64,000 nt of DNA from Streptomyces finlayi (GCF_014216315.1 NZ_CP045702.1:4960001-5024000), one strand, 5' to 3'. Positions 15,715 through 25,091 are shown, counted from the stretch's first letter. The notes: generated from the sequence alone by a model not told the origin. Numbers and translations are program-made.

Positions 15715-18700
15715 TCAGCCGGCCGCGGGGTACTCCGTGGCGGGCACGGCCGGCCGGCCCGGCCAGGCGTTCAGGCTGGTCGCCAGCTGGGCGCGCGAAC
15801 GGACATCCAGCTTCTGGTAGATGCGGGTCAGACGGGCCTCGACCGTCTTCACGCTCAGATACAGCTTCGCGGCCGCCTCCTGGTTGCTGGCGCCCTGGCC
15901 GACGAGCTGGGCGAGGCGCAGCTCCGCCTCCGTGAGGGAGGACAGGGCGTTCCCACGGGCCGGGGACGGTTCAGCCGTACGGGACGGAGTCTCCGTCGTG
16001 AGTCCCAGCCACGGGGTCGCCCCCGCCTGCTCGAAGCCGGCGGCAGCGGCCTGCAGCGCGCTCTGGGCGGCCGACCGCCTGCGGCGACGGCGCTCCACGC
16101 GGGCGAGCGCGATCAGTGCCCGGCCGCGCTCCAGCGGCAGCCCCGCCGAGGCGAACCGCTCGGCGGTCCGGGACAGCAGGCCGACGGCCTCGTCCGGATT
16201 CCCGCCGGCCGCCAGGTACAGCGCGTGCACCCGGTCGCAGCCGAGCAGTACCGTCGTGAGGCCGAGGCGTTCCGCGACCGGACGGACGTCGGCCAGCAGC
16301 GCTGCCGCCTCCTGGGGGGCGTCGTTCGCCAGCAGCGCCTCGGCCAGCTCCTCGTGCCAGCGCAGCATGGAGGGGTCGACGGTCGACTGGGCGCGTTCGT
16401 CGGCCTGTACCCGGCGCAGGGTCTCCAGGGCGCTCGCCACGTCCCCGTTGATCAGTTGGACCCGGCCGAGCGCGTACAGGCTCCGGGGCAGGAAGACCCG
16501 GTCGCCCTCCTCCCCGGAGGCGTGGACGCTGCGCCTGGCGTAACTCGCGGCGCGCTCGAAGCTGCCGCCCGCGGTCTCCGCGAGGGCCAGTGCGTACCAG
16601 GCGGGCCCGGGCGAGAGGCCGGCCTCCAGGGTCAGGGCGAGGCACCGTCCGGCGTGCGCGAGTGCCGCCGGGCACTGCCCACGTCGGGCCTCGACCTCCG
16701 CGAGCGTGCGGAACAGCTCGATGGCGTCCTCCACCGGGCCGCGGCGCTCGATCAGGGGGAGGAGGGCGTGGGCCTGATCGCGGGCCTCGGTGAGCCGGTC
16801 GTCGAAGAGTGCGTGACGGATCGTCAGGATCTGCGCGGCGTTACGGATGCCGAGCGGACGCTCGAACTGTTCCAGGCCCCGGGCCTCGGCCAGTACCCGT
16901 TCCGCGTCCGGTGAGCCGAGGACGCGGTCCATGCGGGCTTGTACGGTCAGGGCCCTGGCGGCCGTCTTGCGGTCACCCACCGACGCGGCGAGCGCGGCGG
17001 CCTCGACGGCGGCGGCCCGGGAGCGCTGGGGGTCGCCGTCGGCCAGGACGTACTTCACCGCCAGCCGGAGCTGGACGGCTGCCCGCAGGGCCGTATCGCC
17101 TTCGGAGTCCTCCATGGCGTGGACGTAGAGCTCGTCGAGGCCGCTCAGCCCCTGACCCGCGGTGTCCAGCACCGCGAGCCGGGCGCGGACGCGGTCGGCC
17201 GGTGTGGCGTCCCGGGCAAGGAGATCGGTTGCCGCGCGGATGGCCAGGTCGGCGCGGGCGGCGCGGGCGGCTTCCTGGGCGGCGTCCAGGAGCCGGGCGA
17301 TCCGCTTGGTGCCGTGCTGGAGGGGCGTGGAATCGGCGGCGAGGAGAGCCAGTTCGGCGGCCAGCGCACTGTTCCCGCGGAGCCGGGCGGTGTCCGCGGC
17401 CGCCGCGACCTCCGCGGCCAGCTCCTCGTCCGGGGTGTCCGAGGCCAGTGCCCGGTGCCGTACCGCTTCGACGGGGTCGTCCACGACCCGCGCGAGCGCC
17501 GCGTGACCGGCGCTGCGTTCGTCCCAGCAGGCGTCGTGCACGAGCGTGGACGGCAGCACACCGGCCGTGAAGCCGACCGTCCCGTCCTCCTTGACGGAGA
17601 TCAGGTTCGCCCGCTCGGCGGCGGCGAGGTCGGCCGATGCGGTGGGGCGGCCCGCCCGGCGTATCAGCGTCACTGTCGGGCGGAGCGCCAGGGCGGCCAG
17701 CAGGAGCGTGGAGCGGACGGCGGGCGAGACGACCCCGAGGAGCTGCCGCGCGATCTCGCGGGCCCGGCCGGACAGGGACAGCGCTTCGGCGTGGTGCACC
17801 GGAGTCCGCGCGTCGGCTAGGGACCTGCCGACGGCGAGCGCGAGGCGCGGATTGCCGCCGCTGGCCTTGTGGATGCGGCCGGCCATCCGGGAGGGCAGCC
17901 GGTGGTGGATGAGGAGTTCGGCGATCTGGTCGGCGTGCAGTGGCGGTACGAACAGGACGTCGGCCTCGGACGGTACCCACAGGAGTTCCGGGCCGGCCAC
18001 GTCCGGCTGCCGGGTACCGGCGTGCGGCGTACCGGAGTGCTGCGCATCGCCAGGCTGCGCATCGCCACCATGCGCATCGGCGTGCGGCGTACCGGCGTGC
18101 GGCGTAAGGGAGTCGGGGCTGTAGGGCGCCGGTGTCTCGACGGCGATCACCCGCAGCGCGGCCGGGGCGAGGTGGAGCGCGAACCGCAGGAGGTCGGCAC
18201 TGGCGGTGTCGATGCGCTGGATGCCGTCGACGACCAGCAGGGCGGGGCCGCGCGCGACGAGGGTCCGCAGGATCTGGGCGAGGGCCAGCCGCAGGGCGAT
18301 GGGGTCCCAGCCGCCGTCGGGGATGGGTGCTTCGCGGCACAGCATGGCCACGGCAGTCCGCTGCGGGCCCGGCAGCCCTTCGAGGACTCCTGCCGCGGCT
18401 GACGTGTCCGTCCCGCCTGTCGTGCCTGTCCTGCCCTTCTCGGCAGGCTTGTCGGGCGCCCCGGGTGCCGGCCAGGACACGGACGCCGATACGGACGCGA
18501 CGAGGGCGGCGGCGGCGGCACCCGGTATGTCGCGGTCGGTGGGGAGCGTGGGCAGCCACAGGACGGTCTCGCCGCGGGACTCGGTGCGCGCGGCGGTGGC
18601 CAGGGCGAGTTCCGTCTTGCCCACCCCGGCGGGGCCGGTGAGCAGGGCGCGCCCGCGGGTGTGCAGGACCCGTTCGAGGCGGGCCAGGAGCTCCGCCCGA

Positions 18701-18735
18701 CCGACCGGCGCAGGGCGGTAGGTTGCCGACGTCAC
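15715..18735 (-). CDS. LuxR-family transcriptional regulator, large ATP-binding (LAL) type
   Basis: A 1,006-residue regulator. The N-terminal AAA-like domain has Walker A GPAGVGKTEL and a weak Walker B (LLVVDGIQRID). A long helical region of TPR-like character follows. The C-terminus is a LuxR helix-turn-helix (LTEAELRLAQLVGQGASNQEAAAKL, then SVKTVEARLTRIYQKL). GTG 18735 is the likely start, behind GGAGGG. A repetitive Gly/His/Asp-rich insert lies after the NTPase core. LAL regulators often act as activators of specialised pathways, but no target is evident; the neighbours are a protease gene and a small membrane protein gene. Confidence 0.88.
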   Translation of the reverse strand: MTSATYRPAPVGRAELLARLERVLHTRGRALLTGPAGVGKTELALATAARTESRGETVLWLPTLPTDRDIPGAAAAALVASVSASVSWPAPGAPDKPAEKGRTGTTGGTDTSAAAGVLEGLPGPQRTAVAMLCREAPIPDGGWDPIALRLALAQILRTLVARGPALLVVDGIQRIDTASADLLRFALHLAPAALRVIAVETPAPYSPDSLTPHAGTPHADAHGGDAQPGDAQHSGTPHAGTRQPDVAGPELLWVPSEADVLFVPPLHADQIAELLIHHRLPSRMAGRIHKASGGNPRLALAVGRSLADARTPVHHAEALSLSGRAREIARQLLGVVSPAVRSTLLLAALALRPTVTLIRRAGRPTASADLAAAERANLISVKEDGTVGFTAGVLPSTLVHDACWDERSAGHAALARVVDDPVEAVRHRALASDTPDEELAAEVAAAADTARLRGNSALAAELALLAADSTPLQHGTKRIARLLDAAQEAARAARADLAIRAATDLLARDATPADRVRARLAVLDTAGQGLSGLDELYVHAMEDSEGDTALRAAVQLRLAVKYVLADGDPQRSRAAAVEAAALAASVGDRKTAARALTVQARMDRVLGSPDAERVLAEARGLEQFERPLGIRNAAQILTIRHALFDDRLTEARDQAHALLPLIERRGPVEDAIELFRTLAEVEARRGQCPAALAHAGRCLALTLEAGLSPGPAWYALALAETAGGSFERAASYARRSVHASGEEGDRVFLPRSLYALGRVQLINGDVASALETLRRVQADERAQSTVDPSMLRWHEELAEALLANDAPQEAAALLADVRPVAERLGLTTVLLGCDRVHALYLAAGGNPDEAVGLLSRTAERFASAGLPLERGRALIALARVERRRRRRSAAQSALQAAAAGFEQAGATPWLGLTTETPSRTAEPSPARGNALSSLTEAELRLAQLVGQGASNQEAAAKLYLSVKTVEARLTRIYQKLDVRSRAQLATSLNAWPGRPAVPATEYPAAG
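18013..18107 (-). repeat. Tandem-like repeats inside the LAL regulator
   Basis: GGCGTGCGGCGTACCGG occurs at 18019-18035 and 18079-18095, with related CTGCGCATCGCCA units between. On the coding strand this gives a low-complexity insert rich in Gly, Thr, His, Ala and Asp (GTPHAGT, DAHGGDAQ). It looks like in-frame repeat expansion in a linker. Confidence 0.7.
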
Positions 18736-18915
18736 GTACCCACCCCACCCTCCGGCGTGCGCGAGCCCGCTGCCCGTGCGAGAGCAGAGAATACGAAGTC
18801 GGCCGCCGCCGTCCAGGTCCGATGTCGGCATACGGACCGACCGCCTGCGGGGCGCGCCCGCGAAGATTCCCGCGGACACGCCCCTGACCAGCGATGATGC
18901 CGAATTTCAGGCGTC

Positions 18916-20754
18916 TCAGAGAGTGAGACTCCAGGTGTCGATGTAGCCGGTGTCACCCGATGCGACGTCACGGACCTGGAGTTTCCAGGTGCCGTTGGCG
19001 ATCTCGCTCGACGCGTCGACCGTGTACGTCGCGAGGACGTTGTCGGCGCTGTCCGAGGACGACGAGCCCTTGAGGTTGCGCATGGTGCCGTCCGGGGCGA
19101 TCAGGTCGACGACCAGGTCGCCGCGCCAGGTGTGCTTGATGTCCACGGCGACCTTGAGGGCGGCGGGAGCGTTGCCCGTACGGCCGGTGACCGTGATGGA
19201 CGAGGTGACGGTCGCGTTGTCGGAGATCGTCACGTTCGTCGCGTTGCTGAACGTGGTGCCGCCGGGGGTGGTGGGAGTTCCGGTGACGGCGTTCACGGTC
19301 TTCGTCGCGTCGGCGATACCGGAGCCGCAGCCGCCGGTGCAGGTGCCGGGAAGCGGCCGGGCGTTGCTCTTGATCGCGGACTCGATCTCGGCCGGGGTCA
19401 GGGTGCTCTTGGCCGACTTGAGCAGCGCGGCGAGGCCGGCGATGTGCGGTGCGGCCATCGAAGTGCCCTGGTAGGGCTTGTAGTTCTCGACCGACTGGGT
19501 GGTGGTACCGGAGTTCAGCGTGGAGAGGATGCCGTTCTCGGGGGTGGTGATGGTACCCGGCGTGTCGGTGGCGCGGCGGGTCTCGCCACCGGGCGCGGAG
19601 ACGTCGATGATGCTGCCGAAGTTCGAGTAGAACGAACGGTTGCCCTCACGGCTGGTGGACGCCACGTTGATGACACCGGCGCAGTTGGCGGGGGTGAAGC
19701 CGGAGGCGTTGGCGTTGCTGTTGCCGGCCGCGACGACCACGGTGGTGCCGCGCGAGACGGCGCCGTTGATGGCGGTCTGGTAGACGCTGGGGCAGGTGGA
19801 ACTGGCGCCGCCGAGGCTCAGGTTGATGACCTTGGCGGGGTTCGCGTTCGCCGTGGCGCCCGGGACGGTGCCGCCGGACGCCCAGGTGATGGCGTCGGCG
19901 ATGTCCGAGGAGGAGCCGCCGCACTTGCCGAGCACACGTACGGGCTGGATCTTCGCGCTGTACGCGATGCCCGCGATGCCCTTGGCGTTGCTGGCGGTCG
20001 CACCGATCGTGCCGGCGACGTGCGTGCCGTGCCAGGAGGAGTTGCCCGCCGTGGAACCGGTGCCGCACTCGCCGGCGGTGGCGTTCCAGTCGCCCTCGTC
20101 CTTGGCGTCGCTGTCGCGGCCGTTGCCGTCGCGGGCGTCCGTGGAGGAGGAGATGAAGTCGTATCCGGGGACGATGTTGGCGGCCAGGTCCGTGTGGGCG
20201 GCGTAGCCGGTGTCGATGACGGCGACGGTGACGCCGGTTCCGGTGCCCTTGTCCCAGGCGCCGGGGACGTTCATGCCGCCGGTGGCCTCGAACAGGTCCC
20301 ACTGCTTGGCGTAGTCGGTGTCGTTGGGGGTGACCGCCATCGCGTAGGCGCGGATGTCGGGCTCCACGGACGCGACGGACGGGTCGGCGCGGAAGGCGGC
20401 CATGACGTCGGTGACGTCCTTCTTGGACGTCTCGCCACCCAGGTCGACCAGGGCGGCGCCACTGGCGAGGCGGCGCTCGAACGACAGGCTCTCGCCGGTC
20501 TCCTTGGCCTTGGCGGCCGCGTCGCTCCTGGCCGCGGCGTTGGAACCGGCCTCGGCGGCCTTGGACTTGTAGGTGACGATGACATCCTCGACCGGCGCGG
20601 TCGGCAGGGTGGTCATGGCCTGCGAAGCCGGGGCCGGCTTCGGCGAAGGGGCCGCCGGGGCGGCGGCGAGCGCCACGGAGGAGGTGGCAACGACACCGGC
20701 GATCGTGGCGGTCGCGGCCACGATGGATATGAGTCTCCGCCTGGAACCGTTCAA
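18916..20754 (-). CDS. Secreted S8 subtilisin-like serine protease with P-proprotein domain
   Basis: A 612-residue secreted protease. TTG 20754 (AAAGGG six bases upstream) is the chosen start; a TTG five codons earlier is possible. A signal peptide ends near ALAAAPAAP and an inhibitor-like propeptide runs to about residue 140. The catalytic domain has Asp181 (AVIDTGY), His242 (HGTHVAGT) and Ser432 (GTSMAAPH). The C-terminal 120 residues form a P/Homo-B domain (HTWRGDLVVDLIAPDGT, then GTWKLQVRD). Intact catalytic triad; an extracellular housekeeping or developmental protease. Confidence 0.94.
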   Translation of the reverse strand: MNGSRRRLISIVAATATIAGVVATSSVALAAAPAAPSPKPAPASQAMTTLPTAPVEDVIVTYKSKAAEAGSNAAARSDAAAKAKETGESLSFERRLASGAALVDLGGETSKKDVTDVMAAFRADPSVASVEPDIRAYAMAVTPNDTDYAKQWDLFEATGGMNVPGAWDKGTGTGVTVAVIDTGYAAHTDLAANIVPGYDFISSSTDARDGNGRDSDAKDEGDWNATAGECGTGSTAGNSSWHGTHVAGTIGATASNAKGIAGIAYSAKIQPVRVLGKCGGSSSDIADAITWASGGTVPGATANANPAKVINLSLGGASSTCPSVYQTAINGAVSRGTTVVVAAGNSNANASGFTPANCAGVINVASTSREGNRSFYSNFGSIIDVSAPGGETRRATDTPGTITTPENGILSTLNSGTTTQSVENYKPYQGTSMAAPHIAGLAALLKSAKSTLTPAEIESAIKSNARPLPGTCTGGCGSGIADATKTVNAVTGTPTTPGGTTFSNATNVTISDNATVTSSITVTGRTGNAPAALKVAVDIKHTWRGDLVVDLIAPDGTMRNLKGSSSSDSADNVLATYTVDASSEIANGTWKLQVRDVASGDTGYIDTWSLTL

Positions 20755-20769
20755 GGTGTTCCCTTTCAA

Positions 20770-21531
20770 TCACTACTCGTGCGGATCGCGGCGGTCGGCG
20801 CGAGAACCGCGGCGCAGCGTGGGGGCTGCGGTCCGCGGTTCCTGGGCCGGGTCGCCCGTGCGCCGCCGTCGACATCACGGCCCTGGTCAAGGCCGCCACC
20901 GCCGTCACCCATGCCTTGCATGCACCTGACAGCTGGGAGTCAAGGACGTGCGGGGAATGGGATTCGCCGGTGCGGCAGACAGTAGGGAAAGGCGAGATGA
21001 ACCCGATACGGGGAAAACCCTTGTCCACCGGCGAGGGGGCGGGGCGGGAGGCTCGGGGAACCCTCGCGCGGCCCGGCCGGGGCGGGTGGTGCGGGCGTCC
21101 GACGGCGGGGCGCGCGGCCAGGGAGGGCGCGCAGGGCGGGGAGGCCAGGAAGGTCAGGGAGGCGGGGAGGCGGGGAGGTCACAGGGAGGCCAGGAAGGTC
21201 AGGGAGGCAGGGAGGCGGGGAGGTCACAGGGAGGCCAGGGAGGCGGCCAGGGAGGCGGCCAGGGAGGCGGGGAGGCCGGCGCGGGGCCGCCCGCGGCGTG
21301 GGGCCGCGCCATGACCCCCTGCCGTGTCCCCGCGGCGTGGGGACGCAGCATGACCCCATGCCGTGTCCCTACGTCGTGTCCCCCGTCGTGTCTCCATGCT
21401 GCGTGTCGCCAGGCTGTGGGAGCACTGCGTGTCCCCGGGCTGGGGGGAATCGGCTGTGGGAGCACGCCGTCGACCGGTGCCGGCCGTGGGCCCGCGCGTC
21501 TGCCGGTCCTGGGCTGCTTCCTGCCCGGCCG
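20770..21531. other. Long intergenic region without a credible gene
   Basis: The 760 bp between the protease and LD-carboxypeptidase genes are very G+C-rich and repetitive. The first 180 bases presumably hold the protease promoter. The middle carries purine-rich 45-bp tandem repeats, and the end has GCATGACCCC/CCGTGTCCC-type repeats. Open frames here are low-complexity and lack credible starts. Confidence 0.6.
21141..21242 (+). repeat. 45-bp purine-rich tandem repeat
   Basis: Two full copies start with GGAGGCCAGGAAGGTCAGGG (21141-21185 and 21186-21230), differing at one base, and a third copy is cut after 12 bases. It is followed by 12-bp units of CCAGGGAGGCGG. The period is 45 bp with no spacers. 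Confidence 0.85.
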
Positions 21532-22563
21532 TCAGTCGGCGAGCGTCTGAATCAGCTCACTGCGGGCGGAGTCGTGGATGACGCGACCGAGCGCCCCGTT
21601 GACGAGCGGCATGTACGGCGGGACGTGACCGCATTCGACGTCGGCGATGAGGGGCACACCCAGGGACCCGAGCGCGTCCAGTACGGCTTCGTGCTGACTG
21701 AGCGAGGAGGCGTCCGGCGCCGACGTCCGGCCTACGAGCACGGCGTTGGCGCCTTCGAAGAATCCGGCCAGCTTCATGCCGTGGAGAGTCCGGCAGATCG
21801 TGAAGGCATCGTGCTCCACCGCCTCGACGTACACGAGCAGCCCTTCCGGGGCGCGGTCGCGAGCGAACGACGCGACATCGCCGTACGGCGTACCGGCCAC
21901 ATGGCAGACCGTCTCGACGCACCCGCCGATGAGCCGCCCGGAGACGTCCACATCGCCGCCTCCGTCCAGCCTGGTCCAGCGGCCGGGGGTGTCGAGCGTG
22001 AACGCGCTGACCTCGGGATGTGCCTGGAAGTCGTCCCGGCCGGAGGCCCGATGGCGGCCCGGCGGGATCTGCGTGAACCGGCTCCCCCCGGGCATGGCGA
22101 CGATGTCCAGCCAGGACAACAGCCCCTCGGGTGCCCGGTAGGGCGTGTCCATGAGGTTGTTGCCGTGCACGGTCGCGACCCCGGTGAGCAGGGTGAGGGG
22201 GGTGATGACGGTCGACATGTCCGAGTACCCGACGACCCAGGTCGGCTCGGCACTCCGCAACCGCTCCCAGTCGAGCAGCGGCAGCAGATCGATCGCGGTC
22301 TCGCCGCCCCACGGGGGGACCACGGCCCTGATACGGGGATCGGTCAGCATTCTCATCAGCTCGGCCGCACGTTCGGCCACGGACGCACTGACATGCCCGC
22401 CACCGTCCATGCACGTGCCGACGACGACCTCGTACCCCCGCGCCTCCACTTCCCGTACGGCGACGTCGAACCGCCCGCGCAGCTCCTTCGGCACACCGCT
22501 GGAGGGAGAGGTGACGCCGACGCGGTCACCAGGACGGAGGGGGCGCGGGTATCGAATGGGCAT
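21532..22563 (-). CDS. S66 family LD-carboxypeptidase (LdcA/MccF type)
   Basis: A 343-residue serine peptidase. The nucleophile Ser114 lies in VVGYSDMS, and the other triad members fit Glu247 (LLVYVEAVEH) and His313 (ADVECGHVPPYMPL). Members remove the terminal D-Ala from muropeptide tetrapeptides or, in the MccF group, inactivate microcin-C-like adenylates. The sequence alone does not decide between these. ATG 22563 is the start, giving MPIRYPRPLRPGD. Confidence 0.92.
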   Translation of the reverse strand: MPIRYPRPLRPGDRVGVTSPSSGVPKELRGRFDVAVREVEARGYEVVVGTCMDGGGHVSASVAERAAELMRMLTDPRIRAVVPPWGGETAIDLLPLLDWERLRSAEPTWVVGYSDMSTVITPLTLLTGVATVHGNNLMDTPYRAPEGLLSWLDIVAMPGGSRFTQIPPGRHRASGRDDFQAHPEVSAFTLDTPGRWTRLDGGGDVDVSGRLIGGCVETVCHVAGTPYGDVASFARDRAPEGLLVYVEAVEHDAFTICRTLHGMKLAGFFEGANAVLVGRTSAPDASSLSQHEAVLDALGSLGVPLIADVECGHVPPYMPLVNGALGRVIHDSARSELIQTLAD

Positions 22564-22960
22564 GCGGGCGAGCATGGCACGGCAGCCGACGCCCGGGCCA
22601 GGCACTTTCGGCTCGCCGGCCACGCACTCGCGGCCACCCCCGCGGGAGCACGCCCCGTCGGGCTCGGCGCGGCTCGGCCCGGACGACGCGCGACGGCAGT
22701 CGCTGAGGGACGCGTACCCGGCGCCGGCGCCGGAAGGCCTGGAATACGCGGCGTCTCAGGGCCAGACGGCGTACAGCCGCGGGCCGTTGCCGGTGTCGGC
22801 CGGAGGCGGGTCCAGGCGCCGAGCCACGCGGAGGAGTCCCGTACGTACCGGATGTGAGGCCGAGCCCGGATTGCGGACTCTCCGTAGCGCAACACGCAAC
22901 GCAGAATCCGCAATCGGCCCCATGGGTTGGAGCCGACCGACCGATGGGGAGGAGGGGACC
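22564..22960. other. Intergenic region with an inverted repeat
   Basis: 397 bp between the divergently transcribed LD-carboxypeptidase and AbiEi-like genes. Apart from the inverted repeat at 22869-22915 I see no gene or RNA structure. Confidence 0.5.
22869..22915. promoter_or_regulatory. Perfect 9-bp inverted repeat upstream of the AbiEi-like gene
   Basis: GATTGCGGA (22869-22877) and TCCGCAATC (22907-22915) face each other across 29 nt that include GCGCAACACGCAACGC. It ends 45 bp before the start codon. It could be an operator or a leader hairpin; autoregulation through paired sites is common for AbiEi-type DNA-binding proteins. Confidence 0.5.
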
Positions 22961-23944
22961 ATGGCCGCTGCGACGAAAGCCGATGTCAGGACGCTCGACC
23001 GGCTCGCGGGCCGGCAGAGAGGCCTGGCCACCAGCTGCCAGCTCCAGGCCGCCGGCCTGGCCAGAAGCACGATCCGGCGCCGTTGCGAACCGGGCGGGCC
23101 GTGGCAGTGGGTGCTGCCCAGGGTCACGCTGATGCAGACCGGCGCCCCGGACCCGTACCAGCGGGTGCTGGCGGCCGTCCTCTACGCGGCGGAACCGGCC
23201 TCCGACCCGCTGTCCGGCACGACGGCCGTCGTGACGGGCGAGGCGGCGCTGTCCCTCTACCGGGTACGTGGCACAGGCAGCGGCACCGTGGACGTCCTGC
23301 TCGACGAGGCGCGCAGGATGCGGGACGTGGCGTACGTACGCATCCGCCGCACCCGCCGCCACCCGCCGAGCCTGCTCCTCGAAGGGGTGCCGTGCGTCCG
23401 AAGGCCCCGCGCGGCGGCGGACTTCGTCGCCCGCGAGACCTGCCAGGACCGCGTACGCGCGATCCTGGCGAACACCGTCCAGGCCGGACGTTGCGACCCC
23501 CGCGACCTCCTCACCGAACTCCGCGCGGGGCACGCCCTGCGCGGTGCGCCGTTACGCGCGGTGGCGGACGAACTCCTCGTGGGCGTCCGCTCGATCGAGG
23601 AGGGCCGCACCCGCGACGTACTACGAGCAGGAGGCGTCCCGGAGGCCCTCTGGAACCCCACCCTGCTCACCCCGGACGGCACCTTCCTGGCCGTACCCGA
23701 CGCCTACTGGCCCGACGAGGGCGTAGCCCTGGAGGTCGACTCGGAAGAATTCCACCTGGGAGCGACCGAGTACCGCGCCACGCTGCGCCGCCGCCTGAAA
23801 CTGGAGGCCCAGGGCGTGGAAGTGGTGAGCGTGGCACCGGCCCTGGTGCGCGACCACCCGGACGAGGTGGTCGCGGCTGTACTGGCCAAGCTGCGGCTGG
23901 GCGCGGGGCGGCGGGCGCCGATTGCGGTGGTGGTGCGGGCGTAG
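22961..23944 (+). CDS. AbiEi-antitoxin-like protein with DUF559/VSR-like nuclease-fold C-terminus
   Basis: A 327-residue protein. Residues 8-60 (VRTLDRLAGRQRGLATSCQL, then RSTIRRRCEPGGPWQWVLP) resemble the winged-helix domain of type IV antitoxins (AbiEi). The C-terminal part (AYWPDEGVALEVDSEEFHL, then RRLKLEAQGVEVV) resembles the PD-(D/E)xK/VSR fold of DUF559 proteins. ATG 22961 follows GGAGGAGG. There is no adjacent AbiEii nucleotidyltransferase toxin, so it is a solo gene. This architecture is common in actinobacteria and its role is not established. Confidence 0.7.
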   Translation: MAAATKADVRTLDRLAGRQRGLATSCQLQAAGLARSTIRRRCEPGGPWQWVLPRVTLMQTGAPDPYQRVLAAVLYAAEPASDPLSGTTAVVTGEAALSLYRVRGTGSGTVDVLLDEARRMRDVAYVRIRRTRRHPPSLLLEGVPCVRRPRAAADFVARETCQDRVRAILANTVQAGRCDPRDLLTELRAGHALRGAPLRAVADELLVGVRSIEEGRTRDVLRAGGVPEALWNPTLLTPDGTFLAVPDAYWPDEGVALEVDSEEFHLGATEYRATLRRRLKLEAQGVEVVSVAPALVRDHPDEVVAAVLAKLRLGAGRRAPIAVVVRA

Positions 23945-23957
23945 GGGTGGGCGCACC

Positions 23958-24137
23958 TCACAGACGCAGGGCCGATACGAACTCCGCCCACGCAGCGACC
24001 CGTACGGAGATGGAGGCCCCTTCCGGGCGCTTCGAGTCACGTACACCGACGACGGCGTGCAGATTGGCCACCTCGACGCACTCAGTGCCGCTTCCACCGC
24101 TGTACGACGACTTGAACCACACGCGTTCGCTGTCCAT
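23958..24137 (-). CDS. DUF397 domain protein
   Basis: A 59-residue protein with the DUF397 hallmarks: WFKSSYSGGSGTECVEVA near the N-terminus, VGVRDSKRPEG in the middle, and a final aromatic-containing helix (AWAEFVSALRL). Its ATG overlaps the stop of the XRE gene (TGATG), so the two are translationally coupled. In Streptomyces such small proteins pair with WhiJ-type XRE regulators and are thought to modulate them. Confidence 0.93.
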   Translation of the reverse strand: MDSERVWFKSSYSGGSGTECVEVANLHAVVGVRDSKRPEGASISVRVAAWAEFVSALRL

Positions 24138-24982
24138 CAAAGCTCCCCAATGACCCGATTCAGGAGCGCGGCAGACTGATCGATATCCAACGACTGCGCA
24201 CGCAGGTACTCGAACGCCAACCTATAGCGCGCTAGTTCCTGCGGCTTCTCCATGAAAAGGCCACCGCCGATGATATCGACGTACACGACGTCGAGTTCAG
24301 GCGTTGGGCCGCCGAGGATGACGAAGCTGCCGACAGCAGCGGCGTGGGCGCCTGCTTCGAACGGCAGTATCTGAACGGTGATGTGAGGCTGGGACGCCTG
24401 CTCCCTGAGGTGCCTCAACTGCTCCCGCATGACGTCACGCCCGCCCACCATGCGCCGGATCACCGCCTCATCAATCACGGCCCACATGTGAGGAGGCTCG
24501 GCACGAGAGAGAAGCTCCTGCCGTTTCATTCGGATGTCCACCATGTGGTGGATCTCTTGATCCGTGCACCTCATCTCGGAGGCGCGGTGCACTGCTTCCG
24601 CGTACGTGCGTGTTTGGAGAAGCCCTGGGACGTACATGCACGCGTAGTGGCCCTCGCTGACCACTTCGTCCTCAAGTGTCAGCATGAGATTCATCGACTC
24701 GGGAATCGGGTCCGCCAGGGATCGCCACCACCCCTGAATACGAGCTCCCTTCGCCAAATCGACCAGCGATTCACGTTCCTGGTCGGAGGCGCCGTACTGG
24801 CGACACAGGGCGTCCACGGCTGGCCACTTGACGGTGCCTTCCTTCGTCTCATACCGACTCAACGTCGCCTTTGAGATGCCGACTCCGGCGCCCGCCTCCT
24901 CCAAAGTGAGGCCTTTGCGCTCGCGGAGCCGACGTAGGTCTGCGCCGAGCTGTCGTCTACGGGTGGTTGGTCCGACTGGCAT
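24137..24982 (-). CDS. XRE-family regulator with DUF5753 (WhiJ-like)
   Basis: A 281-residue regulator. The N-terminal helix-turn-helix (GADLRRLRERKGLTLEEAGAG, then SKATLSRYETKEG) is followed by the DUF5753 region with ESMNLMLTLEDEVVSEGHYACM, YVPGLLQTRTYAEAV and HMWAVIDEAVIRR. ATG 24982 has AAGGA seven to eight bases upstream. It is coupled to the DUF397 gene and divergent from an ATPase of the anti-sigma type. This trio is a recurrent developmental-regulation cassette in Streptomyces. The DNA looks lower in G+C than the backbone, suggesting acquisition. Confidence 0.93.
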   Translation of the reverse strand: MPVGPTTRRRQLGADLRRLRERKGLTLEEAGAGVGISKATLSRYETKEGTVKWPAVDALCRQYGASDQERESLVDLAKGARIQGWWRSLADPIPESMNLMLTLEDEVVSEGHYACMYVPGLLQTRTYAEAVHRASEMRCTDQEIHHMVDIRMKRQELLSRAEPPHMWAVIDEAVIRRMVGGRDVMREQLRHLREQASQPHITVQILPFEAGAHAAAVGSFVILGGPTPELDVVYVDIIGGGLFMEKPQELARYRLAFEYLRAQSLDIDQSAALLNRVIGEL

Positions 24983-25091
24983 GGCCGTCCTTCGCGTTGA
25001 TCCCTCAGAGGGTGCACGGTGCAGAGCGCTCCGAGCAAGACAGCGCACTCCGGGGGCGTGCACCGGCGACTGTGCTCCCATCAGTCGCTAG

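Noticed and set aside
21141..21242. Possible CRISPR-like array
   Set aside because: The units are contiguous 45-bp tandem repeats without unique spacers, and no cas genes are nearby.
20948..21550. 200-codon open frame with Gly/Gln/Glu repeats upstream of the protease gene
   Set aside because: Low complexity, no ribosome site, driven by purine-rich tandem repeats in high G+C DNA; it also overlaps the LD-carboxypeptidase end.
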